From Arthrobacter cheniae (GTDB taxonomy: Bacteria; Actinomycetota; Actinomycetes; Actinomycetales; Micrococcaceae): 64,000 bases of DNA. The translations under genes were made by a program, and so were the position numbers. The notes under the pieces were generated by a model that was given only the letters and a program-made list of their open reading frames with translations, was not told where the DNA came from and did not search any database. Below, piece by piece: positions 42,079 to 51,641 of the stretch (the first letter of the stretch is position 1; each line of letters begins with the position of its first letter). The stretch covers positions 526,567 through 590,566 of the forward strand of contig NZ_QZVT01000001.1 of NCBI RefSeq assembly GCF_003602275.1, in the 5' to 3' direction.

Positions 42079-43221
42079 TCAGTCACTCGTCGTGCCGTGG
42101 CGGTCCACGACGGCGGGCGTGTCCGGACCGGCGCCGATGCGCTCCCCGGACACGACGGCGTCCGAATCGACGATCGCCCACTTCACAACCGCCCCTTCCT
42201 CGACCCGCACTCCGCCCAGCAGCACCGAATCCTCCACGACCGCCCCGGCTGCGACGGAGGCCCCCGACCCGATCACGCTCCTGCGGACGGTGCCATGCAC
42301 GGCGGCCCCCGGCGAGATCAGCGAGGTCACGATCACGGCCCTGTCCCCGACGAACGCCGGTACCACCTGCGGCGGCTCGGTGAGGATCGGCCAGTCCGCT
42401 GCTCCGAGGTCGAGGCCCTTGCCCTCCACGAGGTCGAGGTGCGCCCGGAGATAGTTGGCCGGCGTCCCGAGGTCCCGCCAGTAGCCCTGGAGCCGGTGCT
42501 CGACTACCGCGTGCTGCTCCACGAAGTGCGGTACCAGGTGGTGTCCGTAGTCCCCGAGGCCGTCGTTCTTCCCGCTCAGGTGGTCGAGTGCATCGAGCAG
42601 CGCCGCCGTCGAGTAGAGGAAGATCTCCGCTGCCACGATGCTCGTCCGCGGGTCCTCCGGCTTGTAGGCGAAATCGGTCACGCTGCCGTCGTCGTCGACC
42701 GACACCACGCCGTGCTGGGAGGCGTCGCCATCGAAATCGACGGTGACCATGGTGAGGGAGGCGCCTGCCCGCAGGTGGGTGTCGACGACGTCGCGGTAGT
42801 CGAGGCGGTACAGGTGGTCCGAACTGAGCACCAGGACGAGGTCGGGCGCGAAGTCGCGGATGAACGCCGACTGCCGCAGCAGTCCGTCCGCGTTGCCCTC
42901 GGCGAACCCCTCCCCCTCGTGCCCGCTGAAGGGAGGCAGGACGAGCAGGCCGCCCCGCGTACGGTCGAGGTCCCAGGGCCTGCCGTTCCGGAGGTGGTCA
43001 TTGATGGTCTTCGGCTGGTACTGCTCCATGATCCACACGTCGGAGATCCCGCTGTGGTGCAGGTTGGACAGGGGGATGTCGATGAGCCGGAAGCTGCCAC
43101 CCAGCGGCATCGCCGGTTTGGCGCGGTGGTCCGTCAGGACCCCGAGCAGTCCTCCGGCCCCGCCCGCCAGCACGATCGCGAGGACGCGGGGCTGGTGCCG
43201 GAACTGTACCTGCTGGTCCAT
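42079..43221 (-). CDS. GlgC-like nucleotidyltransferase with altered active-site motif
   Basis: A 380-residue relative of glucose-1-phosphate adenylyltransferase: nucleotidyltransferase domain (about 12-260), with RAKPAMPLGG at 33-42, SSDHLYRLDY and LGDYGHHLVP, then a left-handed beta-helix (about 290-365). The pyrophosphorylase signature GGxGxRL is changed to GGAGGLL at 20-26, losing the arginine that contacts the nucleotide triphosphate. It may be inactive, regulatory, or use another substrate. The start was set at the ATG giving MDQQVQFRHQ; the open frame upstream is unsupported. No glgA or glgB is nearby. Confidence 0.75.
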   Translation of the reverse strand: MDQQVQFRHQPRVLAIVLAGGAGGLLGVLTDHRAKPAMPLGGSFRLIDIPLSNLHHSGISDVWIMEQYQPKTINDHLRNGRPWDLDRTRGGLLVLPPFSGHEGEGFAEGNADGLLRQSAFIRDFAPDLVLVLSSDHLYRLDYRDVVDTHLRAGASLTMVTVDFDGDASQHGVVSVDDDGSVTDFAYKPEDPRTSIVAAEIFLYSTAALLDALDHLSGKNDGLGDYGHHLVPHFVEQHAVVEHRLQGYWRDLGTPANYLRAHLDLVEGKGLDLGAADWPILTEPPQVVPAFVGDRAVIVTSLISPGAAVHGTVRRSVIGSGASVAAGAVVEDSVLLGGVRVEEGAVVKWAIVDSDAVVSGERIGAGPDTPAVVDRHGTTSD

Positions 43222-43261
43222 CTGCTGTCCTGTCCTGGAGTCTCGGCGCACCGCTGGCGGC

Positions 43262-43900
43262 CTACTGACCGCTGCCGCGAAGCTGCGGTTGGGCGGATCC
43301 GCCATTCCGTCCCGTGGCGGAGCCGTCCTCTGCTCCCCCGGCGTCCTCAGCTCCCGCGGCATCCGCGGCATCACCCAGGGGGCGCACCGTGGAACCGCCG
43401 GCCACCGCTGCTTCCGCGGCGGCCTCGCCGTCGGAGAGGATCCAGTGCGCACTGTCCATTCCCCGGAGTATCTTGCGCCCCACCCGCTCGAGGTCGGCGA
43501 CGTCCTGCCGGTCGAGGGCGTCGAACACGGTGGAGCGGACCTGGGCGACGTGCGATACGGCGAGATCCGTGAGCATCCCGAGTCCTGCGGGGGTCAGCGT
43601 CGCGGTGGTCACCCGTCCGTCGGAGGAGGACGGCAGCCGGAGGACCCAGCCTCGCGCCTCCAGCTTCTTGACCACGTGGCTGAGCCTCGAGAGCGACGCC
43701 GCCGAACGTCCCGCCAGTTCACTCATGGGTAGGCTCGTGTCCTCGGACTCGGAGAGCATCGCGAGGACGTGGTAGTCGAAAAGGGTGATGCGCGCTTCCC
43801 GGAACAGATGGGCATCGAGGCTCGAGGGGAGGAGCGACGTCAGCGCATAGAGTGCCAGCCACGCCCGCCGCTCGTCGGGTGTGAGCCAGTGCGCCGCCAT
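43262..43900 (-). CDS. MarR-family transcriptional regulator
   Basis: A 212-residue regulator from the ATG at 43900. Winged-helix core: WLALYALTSLLPSSLDAHLF, ITLFDYHVLAMLSESEDTSL, and the recognition-helix region GRSAASLSRLSHVVKKLEAR with a wing of LPSSSDGRVTTATLT. The last 45 residues form an Ala/Gly-rich, apparently disordered tail. CAGAAT ends 6 nt upstream of this ATG, suggesting leaderless transcription; an ATG six codons earlier is possible. Such dimeric repressors respond to phenolics, oxidants or drugs. The target is unknown; the glgC-like gene lies 40 bp downstream. Confidence 0.85.
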   Translation of the reverse strand: MAAHWLTPDERRAWLALYALTSLLPSSLDAHLFREARITLFDYHVLAMLSESEDTSLPMSELAGRSAASLSRLSHVVKKLEARGWVLRLPSSSDGRVTTATLTPAGLGMLTDLAVSHVAQVRSTVFDALDRQDVADLERVGRKILRGMDSAHWILSDGEAAAEAAVAGGSTVRPLGDAADAAGAEDAGGAEDGSATGRNGGSAQPQLRGSGQ

Positions 43901-44001
43901 CTGGTCATTCTGGCACATCGGCTCCAAGGCCGGCTGCGGGCTCCCACGCCGCCCTGCAGGGGTTGCAGGGCGGGCGTTCCGGTGAATGCTCCGGGCCGCC
44001 C

Positions 44002-44784
44002 TCAGGCCGTGATCGATGCCCAATGCGGGTGGACCGGCGTCGGATATTTGGGCAGGAGGTCATCGCCCGAGGAGGCCCCACGGAGGCGCCGGCCGACCCA
44101 CGGCGTCAGGTACTCCCGCGCCCACTGCGCGTCCGCTCGGAGCTGCTCCGCGCGCTTCAGCGCGGGCCGGGCCTCGAGCTCGGGCAGGTCGATCCGATGC
44201 GATGCCTTCAGCGCCTCGAGCACGCGGGCGGCCATGAGCGTGTGACCGGCGGTCGACATGTGCATGCGGTCCACATCCCAGTAGCCCCAGTCCTGGAACT
44301 CGCGCAGGCGCCAGTAGTCGACGATCGTGGCGCCTCGCGTGTCGGCGATCTCGCGCACCCACTCGTTGTAGACGGCCGTGCGCCCCCGGGTCTTGCCGAA
44401 AACGGCGGACCCCGAGGCATCGAACCCCGTGAACAGCACGACGTCGGTGCCCGCCTCGCGAAGGCGGCCCACGCCGTCGTCGTACTCGGCCATCAGGGCG
44501 TCGATGTCGACGCGCGGCCTCAGGATGTCATTGGCGCCGGCGTAGATCGTGACGAGCGTCGGCTGGAGCGCCAGAGCGGCGTCGATCTGCTCCCCGAGGA
44601 TCTGGCGCATCTTCTTGCCGCGGATGGCCAGGTTGGCATAGAACCAGGACGGATCGGCCAGGATGAGCTGCTCCGCCACGCGGTCCGCCCAGCCGCGGAC
44701 GCCGTTGGGTGACGCCGGGTCCCAGTCGCCAACCCCTTCCGTGAAGGAATCGCCGAGGGCCACGTAGCGCGAGGTGTTGGTCAC
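44002..44784 (-). CDS. SGNH/GDSL-family hydrolase
   Basis: A 260-residue esterase-like protein with block I YVALGDSFTEG (nucleophile Ser), block III GANDI and block V DRMHMS (Asp-x-x-His), so the catalytic set is complete. There is no signal peptide, so it is probably cytoplasmic. I chose the GTG at 44784 because TAATCT ends 6 nt upstream; a TTG two codons earlier is an alternative. Substrate unknown. The lipid-kinase gene diverges 81 bp away. Confidence 0.85.
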   Translation of the reverse strand: MTNTSRYVALGDSFTEGVGDWDPASPNGVRGWADRVAEQLILADPSWFYANLAIRGKKMRQILGEQIDAALALQPTLVTIYAGANDILRPRVDIDALMAEYDDGVGRLREAGTDVVLFTGFDASGSAVFGKTRGRTAVYNEWVREIADTRGATIVDYWRLREFQDWGYWDVDRMHMSTAGHTLMAARVLEALKASHRIDLPELEARPALKRAEQLRADAQWAREYLTPWVGRRLRGASSGDDLLPKYPTPVHPHWASITA

Positions 44785-44865
44785 GTCCAAAGATTACCCT
44801 CGGCGCGGAGGGCAGCGGGATAAGCTCGTCGAGGCCACCCGTTGACATCACGCACGAAGGACATC

Positions 44866-45870
44866 ATGCCGACCGACGCTACTCCCGAGGCGACCATCGA
44901 TCAGGGCTCCGAGGCCGGTTCGGGCGGCCGTCGAGCCGCCCTCATCATCAATCCGATCAAGGCCACCACCATCGATGTGGAGGGCGCCGTCCGGCGCATC
45001 TCCGCGGAGGACGGTTGGGACGAACCCCTGGTCATCGAGACCACGGAGGACGATCCCGGTCACGGCCAGGCGCGCCAGGCGCTGGATGCGGGAGCGGACC
45101 TGGTCATCGCGGCCGGCGGGGACGGCACGGTGCGGTGCGTCGCCGAGGAGCTCGCCGGGAGCGGCACCATGATGGCCCTCGTCCCGCTGGGCACCGGGAA
45201 CCTGCTTGCGCGCAATCTCGATATCGCCGTCGACGATCCGGACGCCGCCGTCGAAGCCGCCTTCCGTGGCACGGAGCGCAGCATCGACGTCGTGCACGTG
45301 ACCGTGGACCGCGCGCAGGATGCACACGTCTTCCTCGTCATGGCCGGCCTCGGCTACGACGCCGCCATCATGTCCGACACCCGCGACGACCTGAAGGACA
45401 AGGTGGGCTGGCTGGCCTACGTCGACGCCGGCATCAGGAACCTGCCGGGCAGGCCCGCCCGCACAACCATCTCGGTGGACGGCGGCAAGCCCTTCGAGCG
45501 CAGGCTCCGCAGTGTCATGGGCGGGAACTGCGGCAAGATCATGGGTGGCCTCGAGATCTTCCCGGGCGCCAGGATCGACGACGGTCGGATGGACCTCATG
45601 ACCGTGGCGCCCAAGGGCAAGCTCGGCTGGCTCGCCGTGGCCGGAAAGCTGTTCGTCAAGGGCAAGGGCTCGAGCAAGGACCCCTCCCTCGAGTACTTCC
45701 AGTGCCGCACTGCTGAGGTCACCTCGCGGGAGCCGCTGGAGGTCCAGCTCGACGGCGATCCGCTCGGGAAGGCGAGGCACATGGCCTTCGAGGTGAAGCC
45801 TGATTCACTGCGGCTCCGGATGCCTCTCGGCTACAAGGATCCGGCCGTCGTGAGCGAGCCCCTGCCCTAG
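44866..45870 (+). CDS. Diacylglycerol kinase family lipid kinase
   Basis: A 334-residue DagK_cat/NAD-kinase-like protein with the nucleotide-binding motif GGDGT at 84-88 and the downstream PLGTGNLLARNL block at about 106-117. Relatives phosphorylate diacylglycerol or other lipids with ATP (YegS/BmrU/DgkB type). The ATG has GAAGGA 4 nt upstream. It is monocistronic. The exact lipid substrate cannot be inferred. Confidence 0.85.
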   Translation: MPTDATPEATIDQGSEAGSGGRRAALIINPIKATTIDVEGAVRRISAEDGWDEPLVIETTEDDPGHGQARQALDAGADLVIAAGGDGTVRCVAEELAGSGTMMALVPLGTGNLLARNLDIAVDDPDAAVEAAFRGTERSIDVVHVTVDRAQDAHVFLVMAGLGYDAAIMSDTRDDLKDKVGWLAYVDAGIRNLPGRPARTTISVDGGKPFERRLRSVMGGNCGKIMGGLEIFPGARIDDGRMDLMTVAPKGKLGWLAVAGKLFVKGKGSSKDPSLEYFQCRTAEVTSREPLEVQLDGDPLGKARHMAFEVKPDSLRLRMPLGYKDPAVVSEPLP

Positions 45871-45953
45871 GACGCGCGCGAATCCCGGCAGCGCGGGTGC
45901 CGGGCTCGCGGGCGCCCGCTGGTCCGGCCTGCTGCTGTAGGGCGAGGCGCGCG

Positions 45954-47006
45954 CTACAGCCAGGGCTGCGGGTCGACCTTCTCGTCATTGACCAGGACCT
46001 CGAAGTGCAGGTGGCAACCGGTGGAGTTGCCCGTGCTGCCGACGGCACCGAGGAGATCGCCGCGCTGCACCGCCGCGCCGACCGGCACCTCGAGGGCGCT
46101 CAGGTGGTTGTACGTGGTCTTGAGGCCGTCGCCGTGGTCGATCACGATGCGCTGGCCACCCCCGTATGCGTGCCAGCCGGAATCGGTGACCGTACCCGGG
46201 TCGGCGGCCTTGACCGGGGTGCCGCAGGCACTGGCGTAGTCCTGCCCGGTGTGCAGCTCCGAATCGGGCCCGCCCATCGGGTTGATGCGGTACCCGAAGG
46301 TGGACGCGACGACAGGGCTGTCCACAGGAACGCCGAAGGCCTTGCGCTCCTGCGCTGCGGGTGCAAGGGAGGCAGAGAGAGCCCTGGCGGTGGCAATGCC
46401 CGGTGCGATGCCCTCGGCCGCCGGCCCAGCGCTCTCGAGGCCGAACGCGACCGTCGCTCCAGCGGGAGCGGTCACCGCCGGCGCGATCGCGGCGGCACGG
46501 GTGTGGGTGGGTGGCCCGACGGCCACCTCAGAGGCAGCGGTCGACGCCGCGGGGACCACCGCTCCCATCAGCAGTCCGGCGGAGGCGAGCACCATCCCGC
46601 CGGTCGCCGCGTTCTCGCGCAACCGCTCGAACGGCTTGGGGACGCGTCCTGCCCGGCGGGCCGGCGCGGATCGGCGCGCACCGGGTGCCGCCTCGCCGCT
46701 CGCGGCCTTCTCCTGCTCGCGTAGCTCACGGCGCGTCAGGGACGGCGGAGTCGGTGACACGGCTCCGTCCTTCGATCGGGCAGCAGCGGACGCCGATGTG
46801 ATCTCCGCACAGGAGTGCTCGACGAAGGAGGGAAGCTCCCGCTCGCGGAGTGATCGGCGGCTCGGCAGGAGGGTCTGGACCGAGGCGGAGGGGGCGGAAG
46901 GGGCGTGGGTCGCCGATGCGTGGGCAGGGCGGTGTGGCAGCGGGTGCTGCTGGTGAGCGCGATCTTCGGACGCTCGACGGCGCCCCGACGTAACCGTCTG
47001 GGTCAA
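45954..47006 (-). CDS. M23-family peptidoglycan endopeptidase (LytM-like)
   Basis: A 350-residue protein: about 150 polar residues, one hydrophobic anchor (near residues 152-175), an Ala-rich linker and a C-terminal LytM/M23 domain. Zinc ligands are in HTGQDYA and HLHFEV; the catalytic His is in YNHLSAL. It should cut peptide cross-bridges of the cell wall outside the membrane. The start is TTG, supported by AGAGAGG 7 nt upstream. That sequence is the 3' end of a c-di-AMP riboswitch, which is a known control element for actinobacterial wall hydrolases. Confidence 0.85.
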   Translation of the reverse strand: MTQTVTSGRRRASEDRAHQQHPLPHRPAHASATHAPSAPSASVQTLLPSRRSLRERELPSFVEHSCAEITSASAAARSKDGAVSPTPPSLTRRELREQEKAASGEAAPGARRSAPARRAGRVPKPFERLRENAATGGMVLASAGLLMGAVVPAASTAASEVAVGPPTHTRAAAIAPAVTAPAGATVAFGLESAGPAAEGIAPGIATARALSASLAPAAQERKAFGVPVDSPVVASTFGYRINPMGGPDSELHTGQDYASACGTPVKAADPGTVTDSGWHAYGGGQRIVIDHGDGLKTTYNHLSALEVPVGAAVQRGDLLGAVGSTGNSTGCHLHFEVLVNDEKVDPQPWL

Positions 47007-47013
47007 CTGCTTA

Positions 47014-47187
47014 CCTCTCTGAGGACGCCCGCGAAGTTAGCTGTCGGATTCGAGCAAGAGTTGACTCGGCCCCCTCGGCGCGGCCGAACTGCGGCAGACC
47101 GCAGGAGGACCGTGCTGATAAGCAATGCGTGAGGGCTTCACCCCGAGGCGGCTCGCACCGCCGGAATGTGGATCCTCCACCCCTGTC
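47014..47187 (-). promoter_or_regulatory. c-di-AMP (ydaO-yuaA) riboswitch
   Basis: Minus-strand reading gives GACAGGGG, then CCTCGGGGTGAAGCCCTCAC, a variable helix, and GCTCGAATCCGACAGCTAAC followed by TTCGCGGGCGT and AGAGAGG. These match the conserved blocks of the ydaO aptamer that actinobacteria carry before rpf and other wall-hydrolase genes. The ligand is cyclic di-AMP, usually an off signal. The terminal GAGAGG is also the ribosome-binding site of the peptidase gene. CCCTGTCA/TGACAGGG arms (47181-47217) may extend the first helix. I see nothing more in 47218-47394. Confidence 0.82.
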
Positions 47188-47394
47188 ACAGATTGTTCAG
47201 GCGGTCCGCTGACAGGGTTAAGCGTGCGGACCTGGTTCAAGAAACGAGCTTCGACTGCTCAAACCCTAGGCCACGGAACACGATGTAACAATTCCGTTAT
47301 CCCAACTGTGGATGATCCGTGCCATAATCCTTTCCGCCATCGGGAACCTGCGGGAAGGCATGGGAAAACCTGCGCCAGGTCCTTCGTCGACCCC

Positions 47395-48443
47395 TCAGGC
47401 GAGCTCGGCCCGGCCCTTGCGCCAATAGCCCATGAAGGCAACCTGCTTCCGGTCGACACCGACGTCGCGCACCAGGTACCGGCGCAGTCCGCGCACTAGG
47501 GCTGCTTCTCCCGCGATCCACGCGTAGAAGGGTTGGGTGCCGGGAAGGCGCCCCGGGTTGACCGTCGACTCCACGATGGCCGTCTCGAGGCGCTGGGGCG
47601 TCTCCCACAGGATGGTCCGGTCGATGTCGACATCCTCCGGTTCGCTGCCGCCACTCGCGGCCCCCGACCCCGAGAGCGAGACCCAGCCCGGTACGCGGAC
47701 GGCGTCGCGGACCGCGGCCTCGAGCAGCTCGCCGTGCGAGCGGCCACTCCGCGTCAGCCAGGTGATGGCCACCAATGATCGCGTCGCGATCCGCTGGATA
47801 TCCCGCTCGTGGGGCACCTCGAGGAACGCCCGTCCGCTGATATCCTCGGGAAGCGCCTCGAGGATGGCGCTGATCGCGGGCACGGCCGTCTCGTCTCCCG
47901 CCAGGAGGACGTGCTGCGCGAGGCCCGGGCTCCACTCGATGCCACCGTAGGCGCCCGCCGTCGTGCATTGCGCCGCCGACGAGTTGGGGCCGATGATGCA
48001 GACGCGGTCACCTGGCCGGACTGCAGCAGCCCACTCCGCCGCAGGCCCGCCGCGGCCGTCGCCGTCCAGGTGCATCACGAAGTCGACGTCGATCTCCGGG
48101 TTCGCACCGCCGCACCGGAACTCGCGCACGGTGTAGGTGCGCATGGAACCGCGTTCCTCGGCGTCCATGCCGAGCCACGCCTGGTACCAGCTCGAGCCTG
48201 AGCGGCCGCTCATGATGCCGGCGATGTCCGGGCAGTCGCGACCCGGGGACGGGATGACGATCTTGATCCGGAGGTCCAGGGTGTCCCCTGCGACGCCGAA
48301 CGATTCGAGGCAGGCTCCCCCGAAGGTGATGCGGCGGAAGGTCGCCGTGAGGTCCTGGACGGCGGTGACGACGACGTCGAACGCAAGCACCATCGGCTCG
48401 GTATCGGCGGCGGTCCGCCTCGCGGTCCGCTCTGTCACGTCGG

Positions 48444-48447
<4 letters not shown>
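47395..48447 (-). CDS. Siderophore-interacting protein (ferric-siderophore reductase)
   Basis: A 350-residue SIP/ViuB-family flavoprotein: N-terminal FAD-binding barrel with RTYTVREF (about residue 107), then an NAD(P)H-binding domain (GDETAVPAISAILEALPED) and the C-terminal [20 protein letters not shown] block. It should release iron from imported ferric siderophores by reduction in the cytoplasm. I started at the ATG that overlaps the ATPase stop (ATGA). It is the last gene of the iron-uptake operon. Confidence 0.9.
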
Positions 48448-49364
<917 letters not shown>

Positions 49365-49365
49365 A

Positions 49366-50439
49366 TCAGCCTCCCTGGCCTCTGCGGTTGGCGGTGGCGA
49401 GCAGCCACAGCAGGAATGGTGCGCCGAGTGCGCCCGTCACGACGCCGACGGGCAGCGAGGTCCCCGGCAGGACGTTCGCCGCGGCGAAGTCCGCGCCGAG
49501 CACGATCACCGCACCGACCAGCCCCGCCATGCCGAGCGAGGGCCGGTGGTCGAGCAGGCGCCGGGCGATGGGTCCCGACAGGAAGGCGATGGACGCGACG
49601 GGGCCCGCGGCGGCCGTCGCGAAGGCAGCAAGGGCGACGCCGGTGAACAGGAGTCCCAGCCGCGACGCCTCGACCCGGACCCCGAGCCCCGCTGCGGCGT
49701 CATCGCCCAGTTCGAGGCCCTGCAGGCTGCGCGACAGGATGACGGCCGCGGGCAGCAGGACGACGAGGGCGGCGACGAGCACGGTGGCGCGGTCCCAGTT
49801 GCTCGAGTTGAGCGAGCCGTTCAGCCAGAGGACGGCCTCCGAGGCGGTGCGGAGGTCGGTACGGGTGATGAGGAAGCTGACCAGGGCGTGCATGACCGCC
49901 GCGAAACCTATGCCCACCAGGATGAGCCGGTACCCTGCCACTCCCCCGCGACGCGAGATGAGGTAGATCGCCGCGGCCACCACCACGGCTCCGATGAGCG
50001 CCGACAACGACACCGCGGTGCCCGCGGCTCCGAAGAGGACGATCGCCGCCACGGCCGAGGCACTCGCGCCGTAGCTGATACCGATGATGTCCGGACTGGC
50101 CAGCGGATTCCGCAGCATGGTCTGGAACACCGCACCCGACATACCGAAGGCCACGCCGATCAGGAGGCCGATGACTGCGCGTGGCAGCTTGTTCTCCAGG
50201 ACGATGAAGCTCGCACCCGGGATGTCGGCGCCACCGAGGATGCGCAGGAAATCGGGGATGGTGACCGTATAGGTGCCGAGCAGGACGTTCACCGCGAACA
50301 GCACGACGACGACGCCCGCCACCGCGCCCAGGCGGGTCGCGGTGGTGCGACGCCGTCGGGCCCGGATGGCGCCGAGCCCCGCCCCGCGGTCGGGCGAGCT
50401 GCGGGGCACAGCGGGAACGCTCCTGACCGAGGTGCTCAC
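49366..50439 (-). CDS. Ferric-siderophore ABC transporter permease 2 (FecCD family)
   Basis: A 357-residue permease with about 9-10 helices. Family blocks include GAVFQTMLRNPLASPDIIGI and FATAAAGPVASIAFLSGPIA. The GTG start overlaps the stop of the first permease gene (GTGA). The frame stays open 143 codons further upstream but in the other permease gene. The partner of permease 1. Confidence 0.9.
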   Translation of the reverse strand: MSTSVRSVPAVPRSSPDRGAGLGAIRARRRRTTATRLGAVAGVVVVLFAVNVLLGTYTVTIPDFLRILGGADIPGASFIVLENKLPRAVIGLLIGVAFGMSGAVFQTMLRNPLASPDIIGISYGASASAVAAIVLFGAAGTAVSLSALIGAVVVAAAIYLISRRGGVAGYRLILVGIGFAAVMHALVSFLITRTDLRTASEAVLWLNGSLNSSNWDRATVLVAALVVLLPAAVILSRSLQGLELGDDAAAGLGVRVEASRLGLLFTGVALAAFATAAAGPVASIAFLSGPIARRLLDHRPSLGMAGLVGAVIVLGADFAAANVLPGTSLPVGVVTGALGAPFLLWLLATANRRGQGG

Positions 50440-51497
50440 AGCTGGGCCATGTTCCGGCGGCGGACGAGCCAGATGAATACCGGCGCTCCGACGACGGCGG
50501 TCATGATGCCCACCTGGACCTCGCCCGGCGGGAGGATGACGCGGCCGATGATGTCGGCGCCCAGCAGAAGCACAGGCCCGAGGAGGGCGGAGAACGGGAG
50601 GATCCAGCGGTAGTCGGCGCCGACGACGAGCCGGACCATGTGCGGGATGACGAGCCCGACGAAGGCGATCGGACCTGCCGCAGCGGTCGCCGCGCCACAG
50701 AGGATCACGACTCCGAGGGCGGTCATCGCGCGTGCGAGGCCGACGTTCTGGCCGAGGGAGCGGGCGACGTCGTCCCCGAGTGCCAGGCTGTTGAGCACCT
50801 TGCCCGTGGCGAGCGTGAGCACCAGGCCCGCGAGGAGGAAGGGTGCCACCACCCCGATGACGTCCCATCCCCGGCCGGAGAGGGTGCCGACCTGCCAGAA
50901 GCGGAAGGCGTCGAGCGTCTCCTGGCTGGAGACCAGCACCGCATTGGTGAGGCTCGCGAGCCCTGCTGCCAGGGCCGCACCGGCCAGCGCGAGCTTGACC
51001 GGCGTCGCGCCCTCGCGCCCGAGGCTCGCTACCGCGTACACGGCGAGTGCCGCCGCGCCGGCGCCCGCGAAGGCGAACCAGATATAGCCGGAGGCGCTGC
51101 TGAGCCCGAACAGGTAGATGCCCACGACGACGGCGAGGGAAGCCCCGGCATTGATGCCGAGGATGCCGGGATCGGCGAGCGGATTGCGGGCTACGCCCTG
51201 GAGAGCTGCTCCGGCCGTCGCGAGCGCAGCCCCGACGAGGAGTCCGACGATGGTGCGCGGGACTCGCGAGAGGACGACGGCGTGCTCACCGTTGGTGGGA
51301 TCGAAGGCGGTGACGGCGTCGATCATGGTGCCGATGCCGACTGATCGGGCACCGATGATCAGCGAGGCGATGCAGAATGCGAGCAGGACGAGGGCCGTGA
51401 TGGCGAGCTTCGCGAGGATGCGTGGGGTGGAGGACCGACGGCGATCCACAGGCCGCCGGCCGGGGGCGTCCTGGAGGGCGGCGGCCTGGACTGCCAC
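50436..51497 (-). CDS. Ferric-siderophore ABC transporter permease 1 (FecCD family)
   Basis: A 353-residue permease with about 9-10 membrane helices; family blocks AGAALQGVARNPLADPGILG and TAAAGPIAFVGLVIPHMVRL. It is the first gene of the operon: permease 1, permease 2, ATPase, reductase. The GTG start follows GGGAGG by 4 nt. An iron box lies 28 bp upstream. No binding-protein gene is in the operon, though one is present at the end of this window. Confidence 0.9.
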   Translation of the reverse strand: MAVQAAALQDAPGRRPVDRRRSSTPRILAKLAITALVLLAFCIASLIIGARSVGIGTMIDAVTAFDPTNGEHAVVLSRVPRTIVGLLVGAALATAGAALQGVARNPLADPGILGINAGASLAVVVGIYLFGLSSASGYIWFAFAGAGAAALAVYAVASLGREGATPVKLALAGAALAAGLASLTNAVLVSSQETLDAFRFWQVGTLSGRGWDVIGVVAPFLLAGLVLTLATGKVLNSLALGDDVARSLGQNVGLARAMTALGVVILCGAATAAAGPIAFVGLVIPHMVRLVVGADYRWILPFSALLGPVLLLGADIIGRVILPPGEVQVGIMTAVVGAPVFIWLVRRRNMAQL

Positions 51498-51525
51498 GGT
51501 GCCTCCCTCGGACGGATGATCGGTC

Positions 51526-51544
51526 TGAAGTAAGGCTAGCCTAT
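51526..51544. promoter_or_regulatory. Iron box (DtxR/IdeR-type operator)
   Basis: The 19 bases TGAAGTAAGGCTAGCCTAT contain the 10-bp palindrome AGGCTAGCCT and agree at about 14 of 19 positions with the DtxR/IdeR consensus TTAGGTTAGSCTAACCTAA. It precedes the siderophore-uptake operon, where iron-loaded repressor would block transcription. Confidence 0.72.
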
Positions 51545-51641
51545 GCTTTGGGCAATTACGAAACGAGTTTGTGGCCTAATACGGAAGGGGGTCGGGCCAT
51601 GAAGGGGCTGTCGCGACAGCTGCGCGACAGCCCTTTCGCGG

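Noticed and set aside
45884-45904. CCCGGCA/TGCCGGG hairpin after the lipid kinase gene
   Set aside because: Only 7 bp with no T-run; too weak to call a terminator.
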